A DNA stretch of 64,000 nucleotides from Saprospiraceae bacterium (GCA_016720635.1 JADKKF010000002.1:186001-250000); one strand, 5' to 3'. Positions 1 to 10,400 are shown, numbered from the stretch's first letter. Notes: generated from the letters alone by a model not told the origin. Translations and numbers: made by a program.

Positions 1-582
1 ATCCAACCAGAATTCACTACAAAAAGCGAGATTTATATGCACAGTAAGGCCTATGAAGCCTTTAAAACTATGTATAAAGCCGCCAAAAAAGATGGAATAC
101 AATTGACTATAGTTTCAGCTTTCAGAAGCTTTTCATATCAAAACAACAATATTTGGGAGAAAAAATGGGCCGCACAAGCAAAGTACAATCAACATGATAC
201 TATTACCTTATACAATTTATTAAAATATAGCGCTTTCCCAGGCACAAGCAGACATCATTGGGGAACGGATATTGACCTTAATTCTGTTTCCGACCAATAT
301 TTTGATACTCCTAACGGCAAAAAAGTTTATAATTGGCTCAATAAAAATGCTTCAAAATACGGGTTTTGCCAGCCGTATAATGACAAAAAGGCAACCAATC
401 GTTCGGGATATGAACCAGAGAAATGGCATTGGTCGTACATCCCGCTTGCTTCTAGATTTCAAAAGGCTCATATTTCATTAATTAATGAAAACGATTTAAA
501 ATCTGTAAAAGGCCATGAATGGCTAAAACACTTAAATATATTGGAAAAATATGTTTCTACTAAAGGAACTGCTTGTAATTAA
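1..582 (+). CDS. M15 family D-alanyl-D-alanine carboxypeptidase, 5' truncated by window edge
   Basis: The reading frame is open from base 1, so the true start and any signal peptide lie before the window; 193 residues are visible. The VanY-type zinc site is clear: SRHHWGTDIDL (visible residues about 83-93) supplies the HxxGxxxD ligands, and EKWHWSYIP about 65 residues later supplies the last His. SAFRSF upstream matches the conserved substrate-binding segment of the family. These enzymes trim the terminal D-Ala from peptidoglycan stem peptides in the periplasm. The next gene faces it on the other strand. Family is secure; whether it is a DD- or LD-carboxypeptidase cannot be told from this fragment. 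Confidence 0.9.
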   Translation: MQPEFTTKSEIYMHSKAYEAFKTMYKAAKKDGIQLTIVSAFRSFSYQNNNIWEKKWAAQAKYNQHDTITLYNLLKYSAFPGTSRHHWGTDIDLNSVSDQYFDTPNGKKVYNWLNKNASKYGFCQPYNDKKATNRSGYEPEKWHWSYIPLASRFQKAHISLINENDLKSVKGHEWLKHLNILEKYVSTKGTACN

Positions 583-594
583 CAGAACGACCAT

Positions 595-966
595 TTAAAC
601 ATTTTCCATAAGTTTTTGGAATTTAGGGAACTCTTCTTGACAAATTATCAAGCGAATTTTATCTCCAAATCTTCCTTTAAATTTTAATTTTAAATGTCCT
701 GTTTTAAAGATAATCCAATCGCGGACTTGGATTTTTTCAATGCTATCAAGAGGTATATTTACATGAGTAAAATAATCAGTGATATAAAGGCTATCTGTGT
801 TGTATTCGACCCTTTTAAACTGAAAAATAGTAAAATAAAGAAGAATAAGTCCCAATATATACATTATAGAACCTACAATTTTAATCCCAGTTATACCCAA
901 AACGGAACCTTGGGCCTCATCTGATATCCAAATTGCAACAAAAAAAGATCCAAAAACACTGCCCAA
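595..966 (-). CDS. small membrane protein of unknown function, PH-like C-terminus
   Basis: A 123-residue protein I do not recognise. The N-terminal half holds two hydrophobic stretches (about residues 5-15 and 28-48). The C-terminal half is a run of beta-strand-like segments (LYITDYFTHVNIPLDSIEKI and following) resembling the bacterial PH-like domains that follow short membrane anchors. The start is a TTG at 966. An in-frame stop lies 21 bases further upstream, so any longer version could add only a few residues through a rare ATT start. The gene converges on the M15 peptidase. Function unknown. Confidence 0.6.
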   Translation of the reverse strand: MGSVFGSFFVAIWISDEAQGSVLGITGIKIVGSIMYILGLILLYFTIFQFKRVEYNTDSLYITDYFTHVNIPLDSIEKIQVRDWIIFKTGHLKLKFKGRFGDKIRLIICQEEFPKFQKLMENV

Positions 967-1163
967 AAAATTGGGACAAATAATTTATAAAAAATAGTAC
1001 TTGTACTAGAAATCCTAATCATAATAAATCAATTATTCAATAAATGAAAATTTGTTTTTAAAAATCAAATATCAAAAGAACAGGTGTGATAACAAAATAA
1101 TACAGATAATTTAAAAAAATTCACTTTTCGATTCCGAACCATTTTACACCTAGGGGGTTAGAT

Positions 1164-1967
1164 CTATCTTGATTTATCAACTCGATAAGCAACTATGATG
1201 CTAACTTCATACAATAAATATAACGGAATCGCAATTAACAGCATCGAAAACATATCCGTCGTGGGCGTTATAATTGCCGATACAATTAAAATAATAACAA
1301 ATGCCATTCTCCTCTGTTTTTTTAAACCTTGTGAACCAACAATCCCGATTTTAGATAAAAAATAAACAACAATAGGCATTTCGAAAACCAATCCAGTCGG
1401 CAACGTAAACATCATGAGGTAATCAACATAAGAAGTTAACGACGTACTAGCTCTGACACCCTCAATAGCATAACCTGCTAAAAAACTAATCGCAAATGGG
1501 GAAAAAACGTAATATCCAAACAATATTCCAAGTATGAATAAAAAAGAACACACAAAAACAATTCCCTTTGCATTTTTCCTTTCTTTTGATTCTAATCCTG
1601 GACTTACAAAACCCCAAATTTCCCAAAAAACATAAGGGAAAGCCAAAATCAAACCAAGGACAATGCTAATCTGAAAGTGTGTCATGAAAGACTCGCCCAG
1701 ACTAGTAGTAAAATAGTCTATAGCTGGTGGCGAAATACAAAGCTCATCAATATGAATTAATTGAGCTACTAAACAAAGATACCGATAGGTTACAAAATCA
1801 GCTTTTGACGGGGCAAAAATAATTTTATCAAAAATAAAATCTTTAAAAAAAAAGCAAACAAGCCCGCCAATAAAAACAGCAATACAAGCTCTTACCAGAT
1901 GCCATCGAAGAGCTTCCAAATGCTCCAGAAAGCTCATTTCACCTTCCTCTTCCTTTCGTTCAAACAT
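1164..1967 (-). CDS. tatC: Sec-independent protein translocase TatC
   Basis: TatC is the multi-spanning receptor of the twin-arginine pathway, which exports folded, often cofactor-containing proteins. The 267 residues match the family length. The signature N-terminus SFLEHLEALRWHLVRA is followed by six hydrophobic spans. The conserved FxxPYVFWEIWGFVSPGL loop and the late IITPTTDMFSMLLIAIPLYL segment are present. It is followed 12 bases upstream on the same strand by porD, so it may be the distal gene of the bamD-coaBC-porD block. No tatA/tatB gene is visible in the window. Confidence 0.96.
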   Translation of the reverse strand: MFERKEEEGEMSFLEHLEALRWHLVRACIAVFIGGLVCFFFKDFIFDKIIFAPSKADFVTYRYLCLVAQLIHIDELCISPPAIDYFTTSLGESFMTHFQISIVLGLILAFPYVFWEIWGFVSPGLESKERKNAKGIVFVCSFLFILGILFGYYVFSPFAISFLAGYAIEGVRASTSLTSYVDYLMMFTLPTGLVFEMPIVVYFLSKIGIVGSQGLKKQRRMAFVIILIVSAIITPTTDMFSMLLIAIPLYLLYEVSIIVAYRVDKSR

Positions 1968-1979
1968 TAATTATCATAA

Positions 1980-2885
1980 TTACTTACGTAAAGGCGCAAA
2001 CCTATTAATACCTGCTGGGTCACAGCGTGTTAATATCTGATAAACCCGCTCCTTCTCCTGAATGGTTCCTCCTAAAAAAATATCAACCAATTCGGTTCCT
2101 TTTGTATAAACAAATACACTGGTCAACATTTGGTTTGGATAGGTTCTATTAGCCTTATCGATATCATCCAATGATTTCAACAAGACCTTTTTAGCATTTT
2201 CGGGATCAATATACATATTGTCCATCCCAATTCTATGATAATCGTACATAGCTTTTCGTATCGGCAAACATTTTGGTCCTAGAGCATTTTCAATCAACCA
2301 AAACCGATTGCGATCACTATCCGCTTGCTTCCACCCTACATAATTACTTTGCTCAGCTGCGGGTATTGCGTTAATGACGTCTTGTGCATTTCTATAATAC
2401 TTATCTCCCCCAAGCGGCGAAAATGTATCTGCATCCATCGCTAGGATATAATACATATAAAATCCAATCAAAGAAGTCAAGTTATCGCTATAAGAATTAT
2501 TAGAAAAATTGATAGGCCGGTTTTCCTCGTATAAAAAATTGGCATTTTTATCGATATGATTAAATATCATCGTTTCATAATTGCTGCCAAAAATGGGTCT
2601 AGCCGCCTGGATGATTAATTCAGCTTCAAAAGAATTGGTTGCGACCTCCTTCTTAACATTAATTTGAATTTGGCCAGTAATTCTCTCATTGAGCTCATAC
2701 ACATCCTCCGACCATTTTCGATTATTAACCAAATCTCTAATATTCGCTTCAAGTGTTTTGAATATTTTGGGATCTACAGTTTGTAACTGCTGGGTAGAGA
2801 TGGATACTCTCATGTTAAATTCCTGTCCCCAAACAAAATTTGAACACAAAAAGCATAAAAATAATATTCCGTATTTTATTTTCAT
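1980..2885 (-). CDS. porD: DUF4835 family protein (type IX secretion protein PorD)
   Basis: A 301-residue secreted protein with an N-terminal signal peptide (KIKYGILFLCFLCSNFVWG, then a QEF start). The body matches the Bacteroidota DUF4835 family: FNMRVSISTQQLQTVDPKIF near the N-terminus, then a central region ending ADTFSPLGGDKYY. This family is linked to the type IX secretion system and is often called PorD. Its position just downstream of coaBC in a bamD - omega-like - coaBC block is the usual one for the family. That agrees with the T9SS-type C-terminal domain on the giant protein further along. The molecular role is not settled by sequence. Confidence 0.8.
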   Translation of the reverse strand: MKIKYGILFLCFLCSNFVWGQEFNMRVSISTQQLQTVDPKIFKTLEANIRDLVNNRKWSEDVYELNERITGQIQINVKKEVATNSFEAELIIQAARPIFGSNYETMIFNHIDKNANFLYEENRPINFSNNSYSDNLTSLIGFYMYYILAMDADTFSPLGGDKYYRNAQDVINAIPAAEQSNYVGWKQADSDRNRFWLIENALGPKCLPIRKAMYDYHRIGMDNMYIDPENAKKVLLKSLDDIDKANRTYPNQMLTSVFVYTKGTELVDIFLGGTIQEKERVYQILTRCDPAGINRFAPLRK

Positions 2886-2921
2886 AAATTTATATTTAAG
2901 TCTAGGCCCTTTATTAAGTAA

Positions 2922-4124
2922 CTACGCAAAAAATCTAGATTTTATTTCATTTACAATCGTTTTTGCATGTGCTTTTTTAGAATCAAGCCCAAACTCCTTT
3001 ACAACTTGTTTGTCGATAATTTTTATATTATTGGTATCGTGATTAAAGCCAGCTCCAGCATCATTTAAGGAATTTAAGACAATAAAATCAAAGCTTTTTT
3101 TCTCTAATTTTTGCTGCGCATGCTCAATTTCATTGGTTGTCTCCAATGCGAATCCAATTATCTTTTGATGTGGCTTTTTTAGTTTTCCTAGGCTTGCTGC
3201 TATGTCCACCGTTTTGGTCAATTCTAATACCAAGTCGTCAGTCTTCTTCTTGATTTTTTCTTTAGCTGCTACCTTTGGTTTGTAATCTGCTACAGCCGCT
3301 GCTAATACTGCGATGTCTGTTTCTTCGAATCTAGACAAACACTTCTCATACATTTCATCAGCTGACTTTACTTTAATAACTTCTAAATTTTTGTATTGGG
3401 GGTTTGCGAGACTGGTTGGACCACTCACTAGTGTCACCAGGGCCCCTCTCTCGGCGAATTCTTGAGCGATTGTGTATCCCATTTTTCCAGAAGAATAATT
3501 ACCAATAAACCGAACTGGATCTATTGACTCATACGTTGGACCTGCTGTAATAAGTACTCTTTTATTATCAAAGTCTTTAAAATTGTGAAAATGAGAAACA
3601 ATTTGTGCAAAAATATCCTCAGGCTCAGCCATCCTGCCTTCACCCACTAAGCCACTCGCTAATTCACCGTGTTGGACATTTATTATTCCCACCCCATCGT
3701 TCTTTATCAAATCAATATTTCTCTTGGTAGTTGGATGAATCCACATGTCCAAATCCATCGCTGGGGCAACAAGGGTTTTACATTTTGCAGATAAATATAC
3801 TGCTAGTAACATGTTGTCACATTGGCCCATTGCCATCTTTGCAAGTGTATTGGCACTCATTGGGGCTACAATCATTAAATCTGCCCATAATCCTATTTCT
3901 ACGTGGTTATTCCACGTGTCTTCGGACATTAATTGAGTCAACACTCGATGCTTTGATAATGTTGAAATTGTCAAAGGAGAGATGAACTGCGTGGCACTTT
4001 CTGTCATAACAACTTTTACCTCTGCGCCGCTTTTTACCAAAATCCTTATCAAAAAAGCCGACTTATACGCTGCTATGCTTCCCGTAATGCCAAGGATTAA
4101 TTTCTTACCAGCTAGAATCTCCAT
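2922..4124 (-). CDS. coaBC: bifunctional phosphopantothenoylcysteine decarboxylase / phosphopantothenate-cysteine ligase
   Basis: Catalyses two consecutive steps of coenzyme A synthesis. It joins 4'-phosphopantothenate to cysteine (CoaB domain, C-terminal) and decarboxylates the product (CoaC flavoprotein, N-terminal). The 400 residues match the fused enzyme. The CoaC half starts KLILGITGSIAAYKSAFLIR and has the FMN-site motif APMSANTLAKMAMGQCDNML. The CoaB half carries GPTYESIDPVRFIGNYSSGK and the substrate loop AAAVADYKPK. It lies between the omega-like gene (34 bases upstream) and porD (36 bases downstream) on the same strand, a common Bacteroidota order. Confidence 0.97.
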   Translation of the reverse strand: MEILAGKKLILGITGSIAAYKSAFLIRILVKSGAEVKVVMTESATQFISPLTISTLSKHRVLTQLMSEDTWNNHVEIGLWADLMIVAPMSANTLAKMAMGQCDNMLLAVYLSAKCKTLVAPAMDLDMWIHPTTKRNIDLIKNDGVGIINVQHGELASGLVGEGRMAEPEDIFAQIVSHFHNFKDFDNKRVLITAGPTYESIDPVRFIGNYSSGKMGYTIAQEFAERGALVTLVSGPTSLANPQYKNLEVIKVKSADEMYEKCLSRFEETDIAVLAAAVADYKPKVAAKEKIKKKTDDLVLELTKTVDIAASLGKLKKPHQKIIGFALETTNEIEHAQQKLEKKSFDFIVLNSLNDAGAGFNHDTNNIKIIDKQVVKEFGLDSKKAHAKTIVNEIKSRFFA

Positions 4125-4157
4125 GACGGCAGTATTTATATTATTTCAAGGAAATAA

Positions 4158-4499
4158 TTAACTATTTCCTAAATGCTTTTGTTTTTCCACCACAATAATT
4201 TCATTGTTTAGAAATTCACTGGTGGCAATTAGTGCTGCATTAGGCAGTTTTTCGTAAAATTTGGAGATTTCTATTTGCTCTTTATTTTCATGGATTTCTT
4301 CAATTGTATCAGAAACCACCTCGAAATCTTCCAGCTTGGTTTTTAGTTCTTCTTTAAGATCTACTTGAAGTTGTTTCGCTCTTTTGTTAATAACCGCCAA
4401 AGTCCTGTAAATATTACCGGTATTTTTTACCAATTCAGAAATATTTTGAGCCTTGACATTGGGATCCATCCCCTGAACTTTGTTTTTAATATCTGACAT
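4158..4499 (-). CDS. rpoZ: RNA polymerase omega/Rpb6-like subunit
   Basis: A 113-residue protein of the Bacteroidota omega (Rpb6-like) family, the small subunit that helps assemble RNA polymerase around beta-prime. Sequence support is the central NTGNIYRTLAVINKRAKQL segment, where the omega family has its Arg-rich conserved core, and the short acidic tail. Its start overlaps the end of bamD by 14 bases and coaBC follows, an arrangement that recurs across the phylum. The family diverges strongly from proteobacterial omega, so the call rests partly on context. Confidence 0.8.
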   Translation of the reverse strand: MSDIKNKVQGMDPNVKAQNISELVKNTGNIYRTLAVINKRAKQLQVDLKEELKTKLEDFEVVSDTIEEIHENKEQIEISKFYEKLPNAALIATSEFLNNEIIVVEKQKHLGNS

Positions 4500-5301
4500 C
4501 TTTAAATGTTTTTAATTTATTTTGGGAAATAACAACCATTTCTTTTATCTCGTTGTCGTATTTGCTTTTTGGGTATTTATTTTTAAAATCGTCATATTTT
4601 TTCATGGCTGCTTGATAGCGATCAGCCTGTTTTTCATAAATACTATTTTCGGCATATAGAAATGACGCTTTCAATATCATATATCGCACTTTCTCAGCAT
4701 GTCTAGTTTCAGGAAAATCTTTCAATAAATTCTCAAACGACTGTACTGCTGATTGGTAATTTTTCAAATCATAATACAAAACTCCTTCTTCATAGGCTTT
4801 CTGCTCCAATTTAGCTCTAAGTTCATCTATTTTCTTATTGCAGTCATCTATCCGCGTTGATTTTGGATGCGTATTTACAAAAATTTGAAATTCATCAATA
4901 GCTTTTTCAGAATTGGTTTGTTCCAATCTGTAGTTAGGGGACATCTTATAATAAGACATTGCTGTCATAAAATCGGCCTCTTCGCGATTATTTGACGTAG
5001 GGAAAGTCTGGCTAAAAGACTTAAAATATCCTGCAGAACTTATAAAATTACCCAATTGATAGTGCGTATTGGCAAAATTAAAATAAAGCGGTTCGGCCTT
5101 CGAACGCCCCTTAAAATTTCCAAGGATTTGTTCCATTAAAATTTGTGCCTTTTCAAAATCTCCCTTCTTATAATAATCCATAGATTTATCATAGATAATA
5201 TCAGGATTGGGATTGGTACGAATTCTTTCAAATTCGGATTTACAAGAACTGATTGAAATTGCAACAATTAGGGCAAAAAATAAAAATACTCTCTTTTTCA
5301 T
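4486..5301 (-). CDS. bamD: outer membrane protein assembly factor BamD
   Basis: A lipoprotein of the BAM complex, which folds beta-barrel proteins into the outer membrane. The N-terminus is a lipoprotein signal with lipobox ISISSC (Cys about residue 20). The rest is built of tetratricopeptide-like helical pairs, for example YYKKGDFEKAQILMEQILG and YDLKNYQSAVQSFENLLKDF. Length 271 is usual for Bacteroidota BamD. It heads the block bamD / omega-like / coaBC / porD, possibly with tatC, and a TACCTTTG promoter element sits just upstream of its start. Confidence 0.92.
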   Translation of the reverse strand: MKKRVFLFFALIVAISISSCKSEFERIRTNPNPDIIYDKSMDYYKKGDFEKAQILMEQILGNFKGRSKAEPLYFNFANTHYQLGNFISSAGYFKSFSQTFPTSNNREEADFMTAMSYYKMSPNYRLEQTNSEKAIDEFQIFVNTHPKSTRIDDCNKKIDELRAKLEQKAYEEGVLYYDLKNYQSAVQSFENLLKDFPETRHAEKVRYMILKASFLYAENSIYEKQADRYQAAMKKYDDFKNKYPKSKYDNEIKEMVVISQNKLKTFKDVRY

Positions 5302-5309
5302 GTAGCCTG

Positions 5310-5317
5310 CAAAGGTA
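5310..5317 (-). promoter_or_regulatory. putative Bacteroidota -7 promoter element for bamD
   Basis: On the minus strand this reads TACCTTTG, a match to the TAnnTTTG -7 consensus of Bacteroidota primary sigma factors. It ends 8 bases before the bamD ATG at 5301, implying a very short leader. No good TTTG -33 element is seen at the usual distance, so the call is tentative. Confidence 0.4.
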
Positions 5318-5420
5318 TTATTTTTTAATTCAAAATAATAATTTGGTTATAAATAATTGGTTTTCAAATACTTTAATCTGAAATTAAACGTAGCTTTTTA
5401 CCAAAATGTTACATTTCGGG

Positions 5421-6515
5421 TTAAAAAGGATTTTGAATAGCTGGATTATTAATCGCCGCTGTGTCGGTTAGAGTATGTAAAAACTTAATTAACTGCTGTT
5501 TTTGACGGCTTGTCAAAACCACTTGGGTAATGAGGGGGTCTTTGTTTATAGAAGGATGTCCTCCGCGACTATAATGCTCGACAACCTCTTCAAGAGTAAG
5601 AATACTTCCATCGTGCATATACGGAGCCGTGAAGACAATATTGCGCAACGTCGGTACACGAAATTTTCCATTGTCTAGAGCTATTCCTGTGACAATCCCT
5701 CTTCCTTTATCCACAAAATCATTCAATGTGGCGGCAGAAGTAAGACCATTGTTAAAATAATCATTTGTAGTGAATAGAGGTGCATTATGGCAATGTCCAC
5801 ATTGAGCATCTGGTAGACTAAAAGTATTATTAAAAAACATATCAAATCCATCCAGTTCGTCATCATCCAACAGGACTTCCCCTCTTAAGAATCGATCATA
5901 TTTAGATTTTCCTGAGCTTATTATCAATCTTTCAAACTGCGCAATAGCTTTAGTCGCCAATTTTTCAGTAATTTGATCAATAGATTTAATACCAAATGCC
6001 TTTCGAAACAGTGTTGGATAATCTTTGTGTCTTTTAAATTTCTCCACAACATTAGGCCAAGTTTCATGTAATTCGACTGGATCCATGACAGGCATTAAAG
6101 CCTGCTCTTCCATGTTTTTAGCTCTTCCGTCCCAAAAAAGTCCTTTATAAGAGAATGCTACGTCCAATAAAGACATCGAACTGCGCTTACCTGATAACCC
6201 ATCTACCCCTAAACTTTTGGCTTTACCGTCTGTAAATGAAAATTCAGACAAATGGCAACTAGAACAAGACATAGAACTGTCTTTACTCAATATTGGATCG
6301 TAAAAAAGTCGTCTTCCTAAATCTATCCCTTCAACAGTAGTTGGATTATCTGTTGGAATTTCCAGAATTGGAAATCGTGGAGGTACTACAATTTGATAAC
6401 TTGTGGGATTATAGGGAATATCCAAAAGTGGGTTGACATCTTCCTTGGGTTTACAATAAGTAAATACAATTGTAATTAATAACCACAAATAAATTGTTCG
6501 ACCCATCTTCTTCAT
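5421..6515 (-). CDS. di-heme cytochrome c peroxidase family protein, MbnH-like
   Basis: A 364-residue periplasmic di-heme protein of the cytochrome c peroxidase / MauG / MbnH superfamily. Two CxxCH heme sites are visible: CSSCH (residues 84-88) and CGHCH (239-243). RVPTLRNIVFTAPYMHDGS near residue 290 is the family's conserved C-terminal segment. The N-terminus is a hydrophobic signal ending in a plausible lipobox (VFTYC, Cys21). It lies one base downstream of an MbnP-like gene. That pairing points to MbnH, the maturase that oxidises a tryptophan in MbnP, rather than a plain H2O2-detoxifying peroxidase; this last step is inference. The start could also be the Met at residue 4. Confidence 0.9.
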   Translation of the reverse strand: MKKMGRTIYLWLLITIVFTYCKPKEDVNPLLDIPYNPTSYQIVVPPRFPILEIPTDNPTTVEGIDLGRRLFYDPILSKDSSMSCSSCHLSEFSFTDGKAKSLGVDGLSGKRSSMSLLDVAFSYKGLFWDGRAKNMEEQALMPVMDPVELHETWPNVVEKFKRHKDYPTLFRKAFGIKSIDQITEKLATKAIAQFERLIISSGKSKYDRFLRGEVLLDDDELDGFDMFFNNTFSLPDAQCGHCHNAPLFTTNDYFNNGLTSAATLNDFVDKGRGIVTGIALDNGKFRVPTLRNIVFTAPYMHDGSILTLEEVVEHYSRGGHPSINKDPLITQVVLTSRQKQQLIKFLHTLTDTAAINNPAIQNPF

Positions 6516-6516
6516 T

Positions 6517-7293
6517 TTATTCTAAAATAAATTCATGGGCATTTAATAAATTTTCCATAATATATTGGGAAACAGCCGTAGATCCAGTTGCGTGGTTTTG
6601 TAGATTTGCCATGATATCAAAATTTATTCCATCTCTTGAAAAAACCTTTCTTACATCACAATTGATGTTTAAGGTATTAGTTGTGGACGGTTGGAAATTT
6701 TTCAAAAATGGGATTTTCTTGAATTTATATGATTCATTCCCTCCAGTATGGTAGGTAAAACTTAACTCTTCTCCTGTCCTTTTATTTTTAACATATCCTT
6801 CAAACTGTGCAAATATATATGACCCCCAAGAGGCCCAATACAAGGACTGATTACTCAACGGATGAGATGATAAAAAATCTTCTGGTCTAGAATTATTCAA
6901 TTTTTGTGGGAGACCTACACCATAAGACAATGAAACAGATGAGCTTTTATTGATTTTGTTTTCAAAAATGGTCGTTCCCAATTCAGCTTTTGTTTTGTCT
7001 ATATTTTTACTAGTAAAATCAAAATGAAAAACATCGCTGATTATGGAATCATCCAATATTAGTGGAGAAAACATATAGTTAACTCTCAAAAATCTAATTT
7101 CCAAAGTGTCGTTAAACGCATACGAATCGCCGATAACTAATGGTAAACCGTCAAATTTTAATTTGCTTTTAACTTTTATTACTGGATTACACTTCCCATC
7201 ACTACAATCAACATCTTTATCTTTGTTACAGCTAAAAGAATTTAAGGATAATACAATTCCAAAAAATACAGCAATAATTAAATTGTTTTTCAT
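6517..7293 (-). CDS. MbnP-like copper-binding lipoprotein
   Basis: A 258-residue secreted protein with a lipoprotein signal (SLNSFSC, Cys22). It matches the MbnP family pattern: an early beta-strand pair FLRVNYMFSPLIL (residues 68-80) and a central LYWASWGSYIFAQFEG (151-166) with Trp153 and Trp156 in the position of the family's Trp-rich motif. In characterised MbnP a Trp is converted to kynurenine by partner MbnH and becomes part of a copper site. The partner gene here is adjacent and translationally close (1-base gap). The family is wider than methanobactin operons, and no methanobactin gene is seen here. Substrate and regulation are unknown. Confidence 0.78.
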   Translation of the reverse strand: MKNNLIIAVFFGIVLSLNSFSCNKDKDVDCSDGKCNPVIKVKSKLKFDGLPLVIGDSYAFNDTLEIRFLRVNYMFSPLILDDSIISDVFHFDFTSKNIDKTKAELGTTIFENKINKSSSVSLSYGVGLPQKLNNSRPEDFLSSHPLSNQSLYWASWGSYIFAQFEGYVKNKRTGEELSFTYHTGGNESYKFKKIPFLKNFQPSTTNTLNINCDVRKVFSRDGINFDIMANLQNHATGSTAVSQYIMENLLNAHEFILE

Positions 7294-7381
7294 AAATGAT
7301 GTTTTAATGGTAAAATGATTAAAACTGCATTTTTGTTTTGAATTTTATGGGTTTTAACATAAATATTTTATCCTTTTTAAA

Positions 7382-7412
7382 GATAAGCCGCCACACATTT
7401 GCAACGGCTATC
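7382..7412 (-). terminator. possible hairpin terminator after the giant surface-protein gene
   Basis: GATAAGCCG pairs with CGGCTATC across a 14-base loop (one bulged A), beginning about 30 bases past the stop codon at 7445 on the minus strand. The T run after it is weak, so this is a low-confidence terminator. Confidence 0.3.
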
Positions 7413-7444
7413 AAATTATTTTGATTAAAACTATTGAGCTATTA

Positions 7445-10400
7445 TTACTGAGAATTGATCAAAGTCAAATCACCAGTGATGATTTCTTTTGTTCCATCTT
7501 TGAATAAAATTTCAACTACGTACACAAATACTGCTGGTTTGAGTGGTGACCCTCTAAAATAGCCATCCCACCCTCTCTGACTATTATCAGCCAAAAAGTC
7601 TCTTTCTTCATAAAGCATCTCTCCCCACCGATTGAATATTCTCAGAAAATTAATTTTTTCAACTTCGTCGCCTCCATAAATTTTGAAAACACTATTGACC
7701 TTATCCAAATTAGGTGAAAAAACATTTGGAATATAGATACGCCTATTTCGCTTAACAATAACTAATAAATTATCAGAAGCCGTACAACCATACGAGTTTG
7801 TTATTACAATTCCATAATTGGTTTGAACAACAGGCCTTGTCATCAAATCAATAGTATTCCAAATACTATCGCGAATACCATTAACCGTCCAAACAAATGA
7901 TCTGAGGGTATCGCCAGCGGTCAAATTAATGATTGGATTAATTAGCACACTATCGCCAACGAAAATTTGTCTGTCTGGTCCCAAATCTACCGAAAGTGGT
8001 GGTGGATTAATCAATGTAACGGTATCTTTAGTTTCACATCCTGTCGCATCTTGGATGACTATTGGGTAAGATCCAGGAGCTAAATTCAAATATGAACTTT
8101 GGGCATTAAATGGACCATTATTGAATGAAATCAAAACTGGTGGTTTGGCCGAAACCAAGTTGCCAATTATTATTTGTCCATTCAAATTTCCAAAACATGA
8201 AGGATCGATTCCCTGAATTACTGCAATCGGTGGTGGATAAACCAAGATGGTCTTGGTTGTGGTAAATGGACAAAACTCTTCAACATATCTATAAGTAACT
8301 TGGTGGCTACCATACCCAGCTATATTTGGATCAAAAAATCCCGAACTATCAACACCAGCCCCAGTCCATCTACCGGTACCTGATCCTGTACCGCTAATAT
8401 TTAATTTGAATCCAGCACTAGGAACATCTGTTAAACAGACGTCTTTAGCACCACTAATTTCGAGATTTACAACTGGACACTTTTTAGATACACAAGTAAT
8501 CGTATCGCTGCTGTTTCCACAAGTATTTCCGCTTATAGCAACAACTCTAATGAAAACTGCATCTCCTTCTTGAAGACCCCTTACTACATAGTCTGTATTG
8601 TTTTGGATGATAGGGGTTGGGCTATTATTAACATAAACTCTATAACCCGTAGCACCAGCAATACCAGGCCAAGTAAAGGTGATTGAATCTAAGGTCGGCG
8701 CACAGTCTATAATAGGAATTCCCAATGGCGGCTGTACAAGTATATCTAAAGTATCCCGAGGTCCTGTACACCCATTCAAAGACAAACTTAAAACAGCTTT
8801 TTGCCACCCTGTAATAGGATAGGTGACATCTATGATAGGACTTGTTGAGCTTCCATTGGCAAAATTTCCACTTGGAATAACCCAGTCGTAAACCATTCCA
8901 GTATAAGGTACTCCTATATTGGTCAATGTCAAAAGGCTATCCTTACAAATGGTAGTATTGCCTGAAATCTGAGGAATCGGAACTGGTTTTACAGTAATGT
9001 AACCAAAGGCAGTCAGAACACAAGATCTTACTCTTTGATAAAATATAACCCTATGAGTCCCAACGCCTGCAGCATTTACATTGAAAATACCATTTGTTGT
9101 GTCGGAGAATAAATTTGCAGGACCCCAACTAAAAGTATTACCAGCCACTGGTGTAAAAATTGCCTTTAACTGCAAGGTGTCCTTAGCTCCAAAACACACA
9201 TTTACAGAATCAACTCGAGGATCTACTGCTGGGCAATCATTTGTTTTACATGAAACAGTATCGGGGACACTATTTCCGCATGGTGGATTGCCGATGGCAG
9301 TTACTATAAGTTGAACCCAAGTTCCGACAGTTAATCCCGTGGCGGTGTACCTATTGTTAGTTTGGACGAATGGAGCATTGTTATCAACAATAATTTGATA
9401 ACCTGTAGCTCCTGCTACCAATGGCCAATTAAAGGCAATTGAATCATTATATCCCCTACAGTTTAAATCTGGCTTTTCTAATGGAAGAATGATGTTAATT
9501 ACTTTTTGTTTCGTTGTTGAAACACACTGACCATCGACTATTTGTAGTGAAATGGTTTTATTTCCACCAGAATTCCATCGCAGTTGATATGGTCCAGAAC
9601 CGGTGCCTGAAAGAATATTGGCATTATCGAAATTCCATTTGAATACAGCTGTGGGGTTTGCCTGACCAGTAAAACTTACGCTTACAATATCGGTTAAACA
9701 GGCCGTATTTGAAATATTAAAGTCAGCAACTGGAGTATTTTGTACTATAAATGTTATCGAATCTTTATAAATACAAACATCTTCCGTAAAAGTAATTACA
9801 ACCTTATTTTGTCCAATATTCGCCTTGGTAGGATCAAATACCCCCATATTACTTACAGCTCCTGCAGGAGTTGAAGCCCAAGATACTTGTCCATTTCCAT
9901 TTCCAAAAAGACTATACGTTAGATTGAATTCGGCAGCTATATTGTTAATTAAACAAATTGTATCAACAGGAGCAAGATCAAGCGTTACATTAGGACATGG
10001 TCTAGAGGTACAACTTGCATTCGTTAAATTGCTGTTTCCACAAGCACCATTCCCTATTGCTGTCACTTGAATATTGACCAGCGTACCAGGATTTAAGTTA
10101 TTTATGACGAAAAAAGTATCCGTAACTACCGTCGTATTCCCATTATAAACAACACTATATCCCGTCGCACCAGCTATATTATTCCAAGAAAAAGTTACAG
10201 TTGTAAATGTATCTCTGCATGATACAATCGGTGCGGGCAATGGGTTTTCTATTATTATACTTTTTATAGAATCGGTGACACATACGCCATTATTTAAGGT
10301 GAGTGTAACAAGTTTTGAGCCTGCTGTACTCCAGGATACACTATGTGGATTTGGTCCAACTGCCGTATTTGGATTGCTATCTGATCCAAAATTGAAACTT

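Noticed and set aside
3901..3918. ACGTGG-TTATT-CCACGT inverted repeat in coaBC as a further parS-like site
   Set aside because: The spacing and core differ from parS, and it lies in conserved coaBC coding sequence 58 kb from the other sites.
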